DNA of 64,000 bases from Planoprotostelium fungivorum (taxonomy: Eukaryota > Evosea > Variosea > Cavosteliida > Cavosteliaceae): positions 32,468 to 96,467 of the forward strand of contig MDYQ01000089.1 in assembly GCA_003024175.1 (NCBI GenBank), written 5' to 3'. The notes under the pieces were generated by a model, which was given only the letters and a program-made list of their open reading frames with translations, was not told the DNA's origin and searched no databases. Positions 1 to 11,891 of this stretch are shown here, in pieces (positions within the stretch are counted from its first letter, which is position 1; each line of letters begins with the position of its first letter). The translations under genes and the position numbers were made by a program.

Positions 1-114
1 AAGTTGAGCAATACATGCGGAGGGCTATTCAGGCTGCTCAACCGTTTTACGTGGGAAATTGCGATAAATTCGTCGCATCATCAGATCACATCAAACACAA
101 CAACACGAAACATC

Positions 115-414
115 ATGGGGTGATCCTTTCTTCTGCTCTTTGGTCCGTCTAACCTTTTGTTTCAGTCTAACTGGTCTCATTTTAGACACAGTCGCCATTT
201 CCTCTGCCTTCGCTGGACTTCGCAGAGCCACAGGTTACAGGTGCGAAGGTCTGAGGCCTTATCATGCTCATCAGTTGGCAGCATCCAAGAGAAGATCGTT
301 CCAAAGATTAACAACGTCACCGCCAGAACTTCTCTGAACGCTTTCTTCAATGTGGGAGAGTTCATCGTGGACAAAGGAATCAAGGCCATCAACAGCACTA
401 GCAAGAAGCAATAG
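115..414 (+). CDS. DUF1748 small protein
   Basis: I read this as three exons: 115-119 (ATGGG), 166-240 and 282-414. Spliced in phase they encode about 70 residues starting MGLTGLILDTVA. The sequence has a short N-terminal hydrophobic segment with an Asp, then AGLRRATG, then a C-terminal FFNVGEFIVD stretch. This is the pattern of the DUF1748 family, small mitochondrial or membrane-associated proteins best known from fungi: a D...S..lAGirR.TG core and a vGE..D tail. Function of the family is not established. The 5-nt first coding exon is unusual but is the only solution that gives the family N-terminus; an unspliced reading would need a non-ATG start. Converges with the phosphodiesterase gene on the other strand. 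Confidence 0.6.
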
Positions 415-595
415 ATAATAAGTCATCTATTCTACAAAGTATGATGATCCTTCCTGATATGTGATTCGTCCTGGCATCTTCTTCCTTGATAATCTCGTTT
501 CGTTCTTCTCGTGTTCCTTACAGACCTCCCACTTCTTGTATCGAATTTTGCTCCATGCTGCAAACGTTTAATTTCAGATCTTACATCATCTCCAC

Positions 596-2999
596 TCACG
601 CGTTCTTCCAGTAGATCCTGTTTTGCTCGAGATTGACCATCAGCTTGCCGACCTCGGGTAAGAACGACGTCCAGACCTCAAAGATGGGTCCAACGATGAA
701 ATCGATGAATCCAATCTGGCACTTGGCCTCAGCAGGTTTGCCTCTGTCCATGAAGGCGGACACTGGTAGTCCTTGCTTCCGCTCCATGTCTCCCTTGATG
801 CATGTGAGTTCTCCTCCATCATGAAGCACTCACCTGCTTGTAGAACTCGCTCAGCACTCTGTGTGCCCATGTGTTGCACATAGCCTGTGGTCTCATCGGG
901 TTCGAAATATCAGCACACTTGATGGCGATCTGTAACAGCAGCAGCCTGTCCTTCCTGTCCTTTGGATCGAAACCTTGGCCGGCGATCTTAGATTTGAATC
1001 GTCCGAGCAGATCAAAGTGCTGGGCCATGTCCGTAGCCATGACCATCGTTACAATGGTTTCTCTGGCTTCCTTCCTTTGAGCCTCCGTCAGCCCAGAGAA
1101 GATGTTGTTGCTGTCTTCGTACAAAACTTTGAATGCAGAGGCCACGTGGAAACTCTCGAGTACAGAGCGGTCGTTATATCGCACTGCCAGCTCCGATTGG
1201 GTGTTGATCTGGTAGGCGTTGTTCAGACCCGGATGCATGTAATCGTGAACGATGGCTGCGATCACAGCGGAGAAGACATCGAGTTCGGTGATGTAAGCCG
1301 AGAGTCCACCCTTGACGATGAAGAAGTTGAGTGCGTGTAGAACGTCTGAGGCATGGATGGCGTTGTGGTAGGGGTTGGTGATATCGTAACCGTCCTCGAT
1401 GACGGTGAGGAAGTGTTTCAGCCTCGATTCGTTGATGTTGAACTTTCGGATGAAATCGTGACGATTGAAGAGAGCCAGACCGGTGGCAAAGAGAGGTCTT
1501 CCCTCCGTTAGATCCGTCATCTCGAATATGTTGAACTCCCAGTCTTCGATGCGCTGGAGACCGGCCTCTATGCGTTTCTCGGTTCTGTCGATCGTGAGTC
1601 AGGAACGAGTGAGAGCACTCACCCTTCGTCCACGAGTGGTAAGAAGCGTGCGATCTTGCCGGTTCGTTTCTCGAGCACGGCGAGCTTATTCTCCGTGTGT
1701 TTGTCTTCTTTACCGTCCTCGATGAGATTTTGAATGAAGGATGCTACCTCTCCGTCCACTGATTTCTCCTCGAAATTAAGCTCCGGGGCGTACAATTTGT
1801 TCGAAGACAGTGTCTTGATGACGAAGAACAGCTGCTCTCTCGTATCCTCGTCTGCTACCCTTCAGTACCAAGTTTAAACTTCGGTCATACCTGATTCGTT
1901 GGCCATATTGCGTAGTACACTGATGACCTTCTGAATGGGAGCATCCAGATCGATGTCGTCCTTCTCTTGCTTATATTTTGTGATCTCCTTCTTCAGCTCT
2001 TCTGTCTCTTGCTCCAGTGTTTGGATCTTGTGGCTGCGGTCCAGTAACGTGTTGGCGTACAACTTGACGAATTGTTCTAAAAATAGAAACCCGATACCCA
2101 GTATGGCCAGTGAGCAGACGAAGGTGAGTTCCTGCTGCCAGTTGATTGGAGGGTCCAGAATTCTTCCCAATTTGAAATCCAAGCCCGTGGCGTCTCTGTA
2201 CCAGACCATCATAACGCAGACAGCGGCCACGTAGATGAATAGGAAGGACAAGATGTAGATCATCAAGTGGATTTGCAGGGACATAAGACCTGATTGGAGG
2301 TAGATGATCATGACGTAGCTGAAGAATAGCACCGTGACGAGAATATCTGTCTGGGAGTGAAGGAAGACGTCAGTCATTCGATCTCAGATCAGATGAGGAT
2401 ACGAGCTTCTCTCGATAGAAAGACGAGAATTGCAAAGGGAATGAGAGTCGCGTAGAAAGGTAAGACGGCCTCCCAGACATCTCCTAAGAGAGAAGCCAGT
2501 CGGCATGCTTCTGTAATGACATAGAAGATCATGAAATCTGGTCCGGTCAGAGCTAGAGAAGACGGGAGACTCACAAGGTACGAATGTGATGAGACGAATG
2601 TTGGGTGCCCACTGTAAGAGCTCTGCAGATGCGATGATGAGGGTGAGAATACAATACATACCAGCGCTCTGCACGGGATTAGCTTCCTCCGACCGATGTC
2701 TGACATGGTGTGCATTAAAATATTTTGTCTGCTCTTACCTGAATTAAAACTGGTCCCTTCAAGGTTCCCGCCGATTGCATAGCATACAGAGAAGATGGTG
2801 CCGTGGTCGGTCGGCTGATCTCCATCACGCTTAATCTCCCACACATCACTCACCTCCCCGAACTCTTTGGTGTGAAATCATTCATGTTACTCGTGCGTGA
2901 GTTCAACCGTCTCATGGATCTCCTCTTCGGTAGCTTCAATTCGAGTGCTATCTCTCCCTTCGTCCCATCGTCTATCGTCTGGGGGTGATCGTCTCCCAT
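596..2999 (-). CDS. Membrane-anchored 3',5'-cyclic nucleotide phosphodiesterase (class I)
   Basis: Multi-exon gene. ATG at 2999 opens a basic cytosolic N-terminus (MGDDHPQT..., ending in a LKGPVLIQ exon). This is followed by about five to six hydrophobic segments encoded from roughly 2690 to 2050, then a heptad-like charged stretch (LEQETEELKKEITKYKQ) and the catalytic HD domain in 1520-596. Metal-binding signatures of class I PDEs are visible: NPYHNAIHASDVLHA and HDYMHPGLNN, then ADISNP. The last exon follows an intron near 790-830 and ends ILYWKNA-like, TGA at 596. Expected to hydrolyse cAMP or cGMP to the 5'-monophosphate at a membrane. One exon junction between about 2345 and 2430 needs an atypical donor (gtcttt) to keep frame, so the model is less certain there. 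Specificity for cAMP or cGMP cannot be read. Confidence 0.85.
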
Positions 3000-3314
3000 C
3001 TCTTCAGAAGATGAACTGTCCTCTGTGACGATAGACTATTTTCCTCCAAGTGGCCGAGCAGAGTTATTAATAGAGCGCGGAGAATATTACGGGTTCCGTT
3101 ATCAGTACTTTGGGTCCGCAGCTATAACGGCAACAATTCAATACGAGCCCAGCGTTTGACGTTCTTATTGTCAATTTAGATCGACACCGAAAACTATCCC
3201 CAACAGCGTCGCACGGTCGCATGAGCTACTCAACTTTAGACAATACCTCGTTAAAGAATCACTCGTCGGTGCGTCAGATGAAATGTACTGTCAAGACACT
3301 TTATCCTAGACCAA
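3000..3314. other. Intergenic stretch without recognised genes
   Basis: This gap lies upstream of the phosphodiesterase start (2999) and downstream of the CSN6 stop (3315); both genes read leftward. It should hold the PDE promoter and the CSN6 3' end. I see no RNA gene, repeat or credible ORF. Confidence 0.5.
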
Positions 3315-4535
3315 CTAATAGAGTGGGTTGCCCTTCCTCTTCTGCTTCTCATATACAACGTTGAACTTGTCTATCATCTCGTTCATGCCGTTCGTTCCCT
3401 TCGTGATGGAGGCCAGGTAAGTGATGAGGAGAGAATCGTTGAATTCCTACACTTCATTCAGCCTAAAGAACGAATCTTCTTAGACATTGCGATGATCACG
3501 TCACATCGATCGGTGACCATGATGATGATCCCATGATGGAGATCGTGACATGTCGTACGAAAGAGAGGAGTGTAGACTCACCACGATGAAATCGTTCTTC
3601 AGCTCGTCTGAATGAAGAGCGGGGAGTTGATTGCAGAGGCTGCCCAACTGCCTGAGAAGTCCAGGGTCGGCGGCAATCTTTCCACTCTTCACAGCTTCTA
3701 AGAAGCTCTTGAGAATGCGAAGTCGTGTTGCCAACATTCCGATCGAGTTGTGAATGCCGGTCAAGTGTGTGGAGACTGATGATGGGTGAGAAGAGGTTGC
3801 ATGAGAGTGGCGTCTCACTCTGAGAGGTGTTTGAATCGCCCGATGGAGTGATCCTGGCGATGTGATCGACGGAGATTCTCTCGGCCTCTCCGGATTCGAT
3901 CTGGTAAGGAACTTTGGAGAAGAACATGGTGGGTTGATCCGAGATGATTCGGATCTCTGACTCCATGATGGAGATGGGAATGTCTTTCGTCTCCGGCCTC
4001 GAGGCGGCGACTGTGTCTAAGAGGAGATAGAGAGGAGATTCGTTGATCTCGGAGAGCTGTGATGAGATTGATATCAAAGTGATGTGAACATTGTATAGAG
4101 ATCACCTGCTTCTGAGTGGTTAAATCGTCCTGAGTTACACCCGATCCAGTGGAATACCATCCCAGAAAATCGTATGTTGCAAAGACCTTCTTAACTGAAC
4201 GATCATAGTGTCAGTCACAAGCGTAGAACGGTGTTCTCTACAAATGGAGAAGACATCTCACATTGTTCGGATTTCATCATGAGGTATTCGAGGTCGATGT
4301 TGACGAGACTACCCTCCTCTTTGTATGCAAGTTCATACGAGTTGAATATTTCCACTGTACGTCCGTTTTGTATGCCTACGATAGCTCCCACAACTCTGGG
4401 GTTCTTGACGTTGTTCTGGACCTTGGCTCTCGTCCAATGATCTGAAATGTTAATGATGACCAGAGGGTGGAGCTTGATCTCCAATGTGGAGCTCTTCTCT
4501 ACGAGAATGTTGTTCTTTGTCTCTACGTCCATCAT
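3315..4535 (-). CDS. CSN6: COP9 signalosome subunit 6 (MPN domain)
   Basis: Four or more exons; the two adjacent ATGs at 4535/4532 give (M)MDVETKNN. The N-terminal MPN domain shows LHPLVIINISDHWTRAK and VVGAIVGIQNGRTVEIFNSYEL, as in CSN6. No JAMM metal-binding His residues are present, as expected for this non-catalytic MPN protein. The middle has ESPLYLLLDT, KDIPISIMESEIRI and GEAERISVDHIARI, closely matching CSN6 rather than eIF3f. The C-terminal helices end in NGMNEMIDKFNVVYEKQKRK, stop TAG at 3315. Role: structural subunit of the COP9 signalosome, which removes NEDD8 from cullin-RING ligases; partner of CSN5. Confidence 0.9.
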
Positions 4536-4642
4536 CGTCACGTCGAATGGCGAAAAAATGTGTGTTATTGAGAGAAATGGTGGTTTACAACGCTATCCTC
4601 CTCTTCTTTGAAAGAACGAACAGACACGCACGTATAGACAAG

Positions 4643-5462
4643 ATGCAAGGGCCGCAGGTAGTCAAGTTGGCCGATAACAACAGAGAAAGAGAGAAGTACG
4701 ATAACATCGCCGATCTCTATTCTATCATCAAAACGGTAGAGGCATTAGAGAAGGCATACGTGCGAGACGCAGTGTCATTCGAAGAGTGTGTTCTATAATA
4801 CGTCAACATCTGATGGTCGACAGTTACAAGAGACAATGCTCGCGACTCATCACACAGTTCAAGACGGCGCAGAACGTGACGAGGGAACATATCACAGACA
4901 TTTGGAAATTTGCCGCTGAATACAAAGTGAGTACGTCCACTTCTATAATCTGTAACATGTAAACCACAGATCGACAACTGTAAGGCTGGTCTTCACCGGT
5001 TGTTGGTGGAGCCAGTGATCGTAGCACCCACACAAGGCCCAGAGCCGCACATCATCGCGGAGATCGTCCAGTATTTCATCACGACGATGGATTCTCTCAA
5101 ATTGAACATGGTCGCCGTAGATCAGCTCCACCCCCTCTTAGACTCACTCTTCTCACACCTCTCTATGATATCAACTCTTCCACCTGATTGGGAGGGAAAA
5201 GTGAAACTCAAGCAGTGGTGAGATTCTTTAACGTTACCACCATTGTAGCCTAAGATGAGAGATGATGCATCGTCTCTAATGGAACGAACAGGATCATCCT
5301 GTTAAATCGAATGAAGGCAAGTGATGAACTGGACCAAGAACAAGCCAGACAACTACTCTTCGATCTCGAGAGTGCGTACAATGCGTGAGTCCACACGACG
5401 TCTGTCATTCGATCATCTCACCAGTACTTAGATTCCACAAGTCTTTATCCTTGAAAAAATAA
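4643..5462 (+). CDS. VPS28: ESCRT-I subunit VPS28
   Basis: ATG at 4643 (MQGPQVVKLADNN). The core VPS28 signature follows: REREKYDNIADLYSIIKTVE, ALEKAYVRDAVS, then the C-terminal four-helix domain with ITTMDSLKLNMVAVDQLHPL, LPPDWEGKVKLKQW and ASDELDQEQARQLLFDLESA. Introns interrupt at about 4786-4824, 4928-4971, 5219-5291 and 5385-5431; using the acceptor ttag at 5431 gives the natural ending SAYNAFHKSLSLKK. VPS28 binds TSG101/VPS23 and links ESCRT-I to ESCRT-II in sorting ubiquitinated cargo into multivesicular bodies. Length is about normal for the family. Diverges from the CSN6 gene, sharing a gap of only about 107 nt. Confidence 0.92.
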
Positions 5463-5538
5463 ACAAAGGGATTGTGATAGCAACAACATTTATTCTTCTG
5501 TCTTCTGTTTCTTTGTCTTGACTGCAAATCGCATTCAA

Positions 5539-5874
5539 TTAATGTTTGCGTGATACGATATCGATCTCACCCTCCTCTTCATCGTCCGATGAGCTGGAGT
5601 CACTATCGCTGCTACTGTCCTCCCCCTCTGAGTCTGATGAAGATTCTGCCTCTTCTTCCTCGTCGTCTGAACCCGCCCTTCCGGCTGCCTCTCTCGCCCT
5701 ACGAATGACCTCTTCGATCGGAAGGTCTGCCTCTGCCGCTAAAGTGTCCGTCTCATCTTTTCCAATCGGACCGAGATCGGCGGGATCGTCCTTCTCCTCG
5801 TCTGAGATGGAGTCTTCCTGATCTTCCTCTTCACTATCTACATATGATTCCTCTAAAATCTTCTCCTCAGACAT
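5539..5874 (-). CDS. Small highly acidic protein, function unknown
   Basis: Single ATG-initiated ORF of about 111 residues beginning MSEEKILEESYVDS and ending EGEIDIVSRKH. Two Glu/Asp/Ser-rich blocks flank a short less biased segment containing LPIEEVIRRAREAAGRA, which could form a helix. The Ser residues in acidic context (SDSEGED, SDSDSSSSDDEE) look like casein kinase 2 sites. I do not recognise a family; acidic histone-chaperone or chromatin-remodeller tails look similar but there is no diagnostic domain. Clean start context and placement tail-to-tail with VPS28 support a real gene. No intron is needed. Confidence 0.6.
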   Translation of the reverse strand: MSEEKILEESYVDSEEEDQEDSISDEEKDDPADLGPIGKDETDTLAAEADLPIEEVIRRAREAAGRAGSDDEEEEAESSSDSEGEDSSSDSDSSSSDDEEEGEIDIVSRKH

Positions 5875-6797
5875 GGTGCTGCCTCCTTTGTTGTTGATCG
5901 AGTTTTGATTTCCCGCCTTTTTATTCCGTTTGTGCCGGAAAATAACGGTCCCCCTTTCGCGAAGACGATCCGTCCTCCTTTCGGGCATTGAGGGCCTTCG
6001 TCTCTCCCCACCAGTTGTACCTGTCTTCACTCAGAGATGGTGACGATGGTGATGCTACGACAGACCTGACACGGTAGTATCGAGTGTGTATCATCGGACC
6101 ATTGTGTGAACCGACGGCAAGGTGGGAGAGGAGAGAGTCAAAGTTTGCGTCATGAGAGTCGCTCAGTTTCTGTATCCAGTGATTTCGCTGCAGCAGAGGG
6201 CACCTCCTCCGTCCCGCATTCATCAGCTCATCTCCTGGACATTATCCATCCAACGACCTGTCCAATCGACGTCTAAAGGAAATGGTCTCATCAGGTTTCC
6301 GCGTACCTCGAGATGATCTACAACGGGATCGTCGTGGCTTTAGTCATTCTCCTTGGTTACTTTCCGTCAGCAACCGGATATTCTGTGGCTATTGAAGAGA
6401 GATGTGAAGACGTATGATACTTTGGTAGAGTCCAAATATTGAGTCATGTCCTTCGAAGAGCACGTATGGTGGAAGGTTGCGTGACAGACACTACGTCCGA
6501 GCTGAGCTAGGTTAGAGCATCCTCTTCAGTGGTCTTTACAAGCAGGTTCATCTTCGGTGATGCGAAGGAGTGAGCTCAGCTTGGGTCGGCATGCTACTGA
6601 TGACCCGCGACTGTGATGACGCGAATCATATTTCCAATCAAATGTGACAATAGTGAGACCAACCGCGATTACCTCGTCTGATGGATCGTCTTCGTCTGAG
6701 CCTGGGTATGTTTGTCGGTGAATATCTCCGACCATTGTAAACCTGTGTTTTGAGGCGGGAAAAATGAAATTCAAAATATTCCAAAGATCAGCGCATC
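5875..6797. other. Intergenic region with one possible tiny gene
   Basis: About 0.9 kb between the acidic protein (leftward) and the haspin-like kinase (rightward), presumably containing both promoters. A leftward ORF at 5921-6223 and one at 6526-6774 show no recognisable domain. The only other suggestive element is the spliced mini-ORF at 6313-6505 described separately. Confidence 0.4.
6313..6505 (+). CDS. Possible very small secreted peptide
   Basis: ATG at 6313 opens a stretch with a signal-peptide or membrane-anchor profile (MIYNGIVVALVILLGYF, then SATGYS). A GT at 6412 and AG at 6487 would splice it to a second exon, ending in CEDTLRPS with TGA at 6505, about 38 residues. Without splicing it stops three codons after the donor. 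No homology recognised; this may be chance or the remnant of a longer secreted protein. Confidence 0.25.
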
Positions 6798-8351
6798 ATG
6801 CACAAGCGCACCTACGCTCTCTGTGGAGGTCTGGCATTCGTGGGGAATGCCAAGACCACACCTCGGATAGAGACATGTAAACGCATAGAGGGAGCACCCA
6901 TCGTCGAATCAGACGGTCGATTAATGCACCTGAAACCTCACATCCTAGACACTACGATAGAAAGCGAAGGCCCCATATCATTTTACGAGGAATCTTCTTT
7001 GGACATCGCATTGGATACATCTGTGGACGAATCAGAGGAAGAGATTTCACTGGACACTTCATTCACCGACACAACGTCCGCATTCGAGGATTCTTTTACT
7101 GAGGAGGAGATCAAGGACACACCCAATCGCTCCATCATCAAACCGAAACTATTTGTCGATGGAAAATCACCATTCAGAACACCCATTAGTCGACCGAAAG
7201 CGACACCTTCACCACTCAGTCGACTACTGTCACCATTTAAAGGATTGACACCCATCCGAAAGACCACAAAGAACATGCGAAGGACGTCCATCTCAGAATG
7301 GACGAAGACACCCTCTAAACTGGGAGTGAACGGACAAGATGCCATCTCGGGTGGAAGATACGTCCCCACCATCGACGTTGACATGAAGTCGGGTAAGCAT
7401 GGATCTGTCTTCTTCGTAGAGACACCCACAAATAAGAGTAAATACGCCGTCAAGATGCAAGAGGTGAGTTCATCTCGATGATGGACATCTCTGATTGTTC
7501 ACCCAGGTCGCGAAGCCAGGAAATCGTGACGAGAGGGCTTATCGTGAGCTATCTATCTTACAGGAACTCAGCACATTAGACTGCGATGGTTTTGTCGGCA
7601 TCAACGATTGGTGGAAGGTATGACATCATCGCAGCCATCTCCACACAACTCACCACCACAGATACGAGACGAGAAACCGGAGAAGAGGAGAGGGAAAGAG
7701 AACGGAGACCCTCAACAGATGTACATCGTCATGCAGAGGGGCGATGCATCATGGAGTGACCTGAAGAACACCTTCACGACCAACCAAATCAGAGATCTCC
7801 TCTTTCAACTCCTTTTCTCTCTCGATTTGGCTCAAGAAAAGTATAAATTCTCACACAATGATCTCCACGCGGGGAACATCCTCATTCGGGTGAGAGATCG
7901 AGATGTCGATCCGATCAACTGATGAAGGATACAACAGTCTACAGATCGAGTGCAAAAGTATAAGAAGGGGAAAGAAGAATGGAGGACGAATGGACCGACA
8001 GCCATCATCTGCGATTTCGGTCTGGGATATCTCGAGAGAAAGAAACAGACACCAGGGGGAGAGGTGAGACATCTCTCCCTCCACCATCTCCACTCCATCA
8101 GCGACATCATGCAGACTCATCTCCTATAGGTCACCGAGAGGATCGGACGCCCCCCCGCCCACATGCAAGGAGACGTTGACTCGCTGCGACACATCTTCTG
8201 CACCACCAAGCCCGTCGATGCGAAAGACCAGACTGCAGAGACGAAGAAACTGATCAAAAGCTTGAGAGAAAAGCTTGGTTCAGAGTTACCTCCACCACCG
8301 GGAGAGCTGCTGAAGCATCCCTACTTTGAACCTCTGAAGGTTAAGAAATGA
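6798..8351 (+). CDS. Haspin-like atypical protein kinase
   Basis: ATG at 6798; introns near 7464-7506, 7618-7661 and two more before the last exon. The N-terminal ~190 residues are acidic and Ser/Thr-Pro rich (FRTP, SPLSRLLSPF, EWTKTP), as in mitotic kinases. The kinase part has a glycine-loop-like SGKHGSVFF, the lysine in YAVKMQEV, then DCDGFVGINDWW, QQMYIVMQRGD, LLFSLDLAQEKYKFSHNDLH followed by AGNILI, and ICDFGLGYLERK. The layout resembles haspin (GFIGLN; FEHRDLHWGN). Haspin phosphorylates histone H3 Thr3 in mitosis. Differences: HND replaces HRD at the catalytic loop, and a DFG is kept where haspins usually have DYT. It could therefore be another divergent kinase of that superfamily. Confidence 0.6.
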
Positions 8352-8827
8352 ATCTGTGCTTGTTAATTTCTCCCTTCCCGTGACATCATGCCTATGTCCA
8401 GTCTGACTTGTATTTCCTCGACTGATATCATTCGATAGAGATTGTGTGTTATAAATACATCGACCGCTTCTGTGGCGAAGGACCAATTCCCTGCAATAAG
8501 CATCGATGTTGAAATTTCGATGTCGAGCGGTTGTCACTCTAGCAGAGAGACATCTATACCGCTCATCTATTGAGTACGTCTCATGATCCCACTCGACATC
8601 CTCTATAATCATCTCCTAGTTCATCAGCGAATTCGCAATAAAGAGGAAGCCGTCGACGTTGCAGCGCTCACGTGACCAATGGAAGGGCTGTTCCGAACAC
8701 CCACGCCAGCGAAAAGTCGCAGCAATTAAAGATTTCTCTTGCAATTTAGCTTCTCGCCAACAACACAAACACCGACTCCAAACGGTCATCGAGAGATAGT
8801 CTTTCGATAGAACATAGAGAACTCATC
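8352..8827. other. Intergenic stretch without recognised genes
   Basis: This gap lies between the kinase stop and the GRAM-protein start, both rightward. It should hold the promoter of the latter. I find no tRNA-like elements, repeats or supported ORFs. Confidence 0.45.
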
Positions 8828-11800
8828 ATGTCGAAAGAAGAAGGATGGGCGACCAAGATAGATCGGCTCGTCAATAATGTGAACGCTACGATAGAGAGGA
8901 AGACAGGTGGGTTTCATGGTTGTCTTCAGACGTTGAATAAGAGGTCGAATCTGAAGTATGCAATAGGGTACTCGGGTAGAGTAGGTGGCTCTCCGCCAGA
9001 GACGCACAGGTATATCTTATAACATAATCTGCATTTATTTGACCCAACAAATTATTTCAATCGACTGATTTGTAATCAGAATGATGGTCGATAAAAAGCT
9101 GAGCTCAAGCAACGTCATGGAGGATTTAACAGAAACATCCACACCCCTCCCCGTCCAACCATTGTCGATGTCTCAGGTAAATGAACCCTGTCATCCGCTG
9201 TCGCCAACACCTCTGTACAGATATACCCTTCTTCTGCGTCCTCTGTATCGCCCATCGACGTTCCACACTTATCCTCCGCCGAGACCCCAAAGAGCTCACC
9301 TTCATCCAATCACACATCTACATCGGCCACACCAACCAAAGCGAATACAGTAGACCCGGACAAAATCACCGACTTCAAATTACTTTTCAACCTCCCAGGC
9401 GAAAATCTCATCAGTGGTGAGTCATATCACCTTGTCATTTAGAAGAGAACGAGAGCTGATCTTTCGCAGATGTCATGTGCGCGCTGATGGAGAGAATATT
9501 ACTCCACGGTAGAATGTACATCTCCGAGAACTACGTCTGTTTCCACTCTTCCATCAGCTCCAAGTCGAACGTGAGTCACCGATCTACTTGTTGACGCTGA
9601 ATCCTCCCTAGAAGATCATTCCATTCGCAGACATCATCGACATGCAGAAGAAGTACACCGCCATCCTATTTCCCAACGGTATAGAAATCCGTACGGCAGA
9701 GAAAGCCTACAACTTTTCATCCTTCTTGACCCGAGACGAGACCTTCACCTTCCTCTACAACGCCTGGAAAAGTCATTGGAGGTAAGTCCGTCATCATCAT
9801 CATCCCACGGCTGAACTTGAAGCAGTAAAAATCCACAACTGAAGGCCAAATTCGAAGCCATGGAGAGAGAGAGAGAAATGGAAAAGTGTGAGGCCCTTCC
9901 CAACGGAACCGTGGAGCTGTCCGACCTCGATCACAGTCCTCAGGTGAGATATTCCGATTTTCCGTCCGACCAACTCTCGCAGGACCTGAACATGTCTACC
10001 GCGTCTCGCTCCGGTCACTTTGAAATGGAAGTGAAAGATGTGAGAACATTCGAACAAAAGTCATCGTCATTCACACTGATGGTAGAAGGACTATTCGAAC
10101 ACGACAGAGGAGATCGATTTAGAGGAAAAGAAGAGGAGGAGTGTCTCCGTCTCCACGGGTGCCGAATTATCCCGCAACGTGAGCTCGTGATCTCGTGGTC
10201 ATCGGCTGAATCGTCGTAGAACAAGGCTAAATCGGTCAAAATGAACCCCATCGTCAGCCCGAAATTAGCCAGACCCGTCACTCATCACGCCGGAGTCCCA
10301 GCACAGAAGCCCGCGACGACACAGCCCGACAGCGCACCCGTCGTGGAGAAGAAGGAAGCCCCCTTGAACGCCTCACAAGAGAAGATTCTCATGCCACCCG
10401 TCTCCTCCTGCACTCACAGCTTCCGCGGCGAGTTCACAGACGCCGAATTTTTTATCAAGACGAAGGTGAACGAACGTAAGACGCTCATATCTCACTGCCT
10501 CCACAGATCAACGTCCCCACCGTGGAGAAATTCTACAAGGCATTCGTATCTGGCGATTGGGTGCTCGAAGTGCAGCAGGCTCAAGGCCTCATCGGTGAGC
10601 TGACATGCGTCATCATCATCACCGACCGATGTCTAAGAGAACGTCCTCGCCCCTTGGACTCTCAACTCTGCCGGCTGCTGTCTCGAACGTGATCTCAACT
10701 TTGTCACTCCTCTCAACAACCGTATCGGCCCGAAATCAACGCGAGTGACTTCGAGCCACCGCTGCCACATGCGAGCGGCCAACGTCTTAGCTTGGGAGCA
10801 GCTCGTCGTCAGTCACGATGTCCCCTACGGTGACTCCTTTCACATCCGAACCCTCATCTTGGCCACCGGCACATCAGAGGGCGTCATCATCCAGATCGGT
10901 TCCATCTTAAAGTGGACAAAGTCCGTGTGGGGAATGAAAGGTGACAGAGACTTGTCCTCTATCGAAGCTGATGCCTCCAGGCATCATCGAAAAGTTTGCA
11001 CAAGAGAACAATCGAAACTTTGCCAACAAGATGGTCATGCTGATGGACCAGAAGATCAGCGCCGGGGGGGTGCCTCAGACGCCTCTCATCACAGAAGCTT
11101 CTTCTACTTCGACTGCGGTGCCCGCCGTCACTCGACCCAGAAACGGATCGAACGTGAGCGCACCCATGCCATTGTTGGCCAACATCGTGAGTGATGACGT
11201 CACGATTCGTAGTGATGACGTCATCAGCCGGCTTCTCCCAGGATCACCACGGTACAGGCCGTACCGCTGTCTCAAATGAATGCGACCGTGTCGCACGGTG
11301 GTGACACCTTCGTGGATCGAACCAGTCGGCTGCGTATATTGGGGGTGTGCTGCGTACTGTACGCACTCACCATCCTGCCCCTCTGGTCATCCTCTCGTTC
11401 TGCAGAACGAAGGGCTGCTGCCGCCGAAAAGTGAGGGTAATGGTTTCGCATTGGATTGAAACCTATCAGGGTGGCCGGGACAGTGGGGGACAAGTTGAAC
11501 TTGCTGGAAAACTTCCTGGCGTTAGACCCGGCGCGTGGAGAGGAGTTCAACGCGTTCAAGAGAGACCACAAGCTCAACCGACAAGTGGCGAGCCAGATCA
11601 AGACGTTGGAAGATGAGCTGCGTCAGATGACCGAGAGGGTGAGATGAGATGGTGTCGTCATCGGGCTGAGAATTGTAGTTGGGTCAGATGAGCGGTCATT
11701 ACGTGGCCGACACGTTGCATGAGGCGGCAGATGGAGGTTCCATCCTCTATAACGGAGACTGGCTCTTTTGGATCGTTGGTCTGGGTCTCTTATCCTTTGC

Positions 11801-11891
11801 CATCTTTTGTTTCGTGAAGAATAAGGACAGAGTCTCGGCTTACATCTCGGCGTCACCGGCACCGGCATCAGATCACATGAAGGCAGACTGA
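8828..11891 (+). CDS. GRAM-VASt domain membrane protein (Aster/LAM-type sterol transfer)
   Basis: ATG at 8828 (MSKEEGWATKIDRLVNN) with many short introns. A Ser/Pro/Thr-rich linker precedes a GRAM domain at about 9360-9785: KITDFKLLFNLPGENLI, GRMYISENYVCFHS, KIIPFADIIDMQK. A second domain at about 10380-10940 reads SFRGEFTDAEFFIKTKV ... VPTVEKFYKAFVSGDWVL ... ILKWTKSVWGMK, which fits the VASt/StART-like fold of Aster (GRAMD1), yeast LAM and plant VAD1 proteins. The C-terminus has a coiled coil (QIKTLEDELRQM) and one transmembrane helix (WLFWIVGLGLLSFAIFCFV), giving an ER tail anchor. Established role of the family: moving sterol from plasma membrane to ER at contact sites. The short exons between 8907 and 9080 are uncertain. 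The alternative is a later start at ATG 9081. Confidence 0.8.

Noticed and set aside
5921-6223. 100-codon leftward ORF upstream of the acidic protein
   Set aside because: No recognisable motif, and it occupies the probable promoter between two divergent genes; exon-like signals exist but do not produce a family match.
6526-6774. 82-codon leftward ORF before the haspin-like gene
   Set aside because: No domain, lies in the likely promoter.
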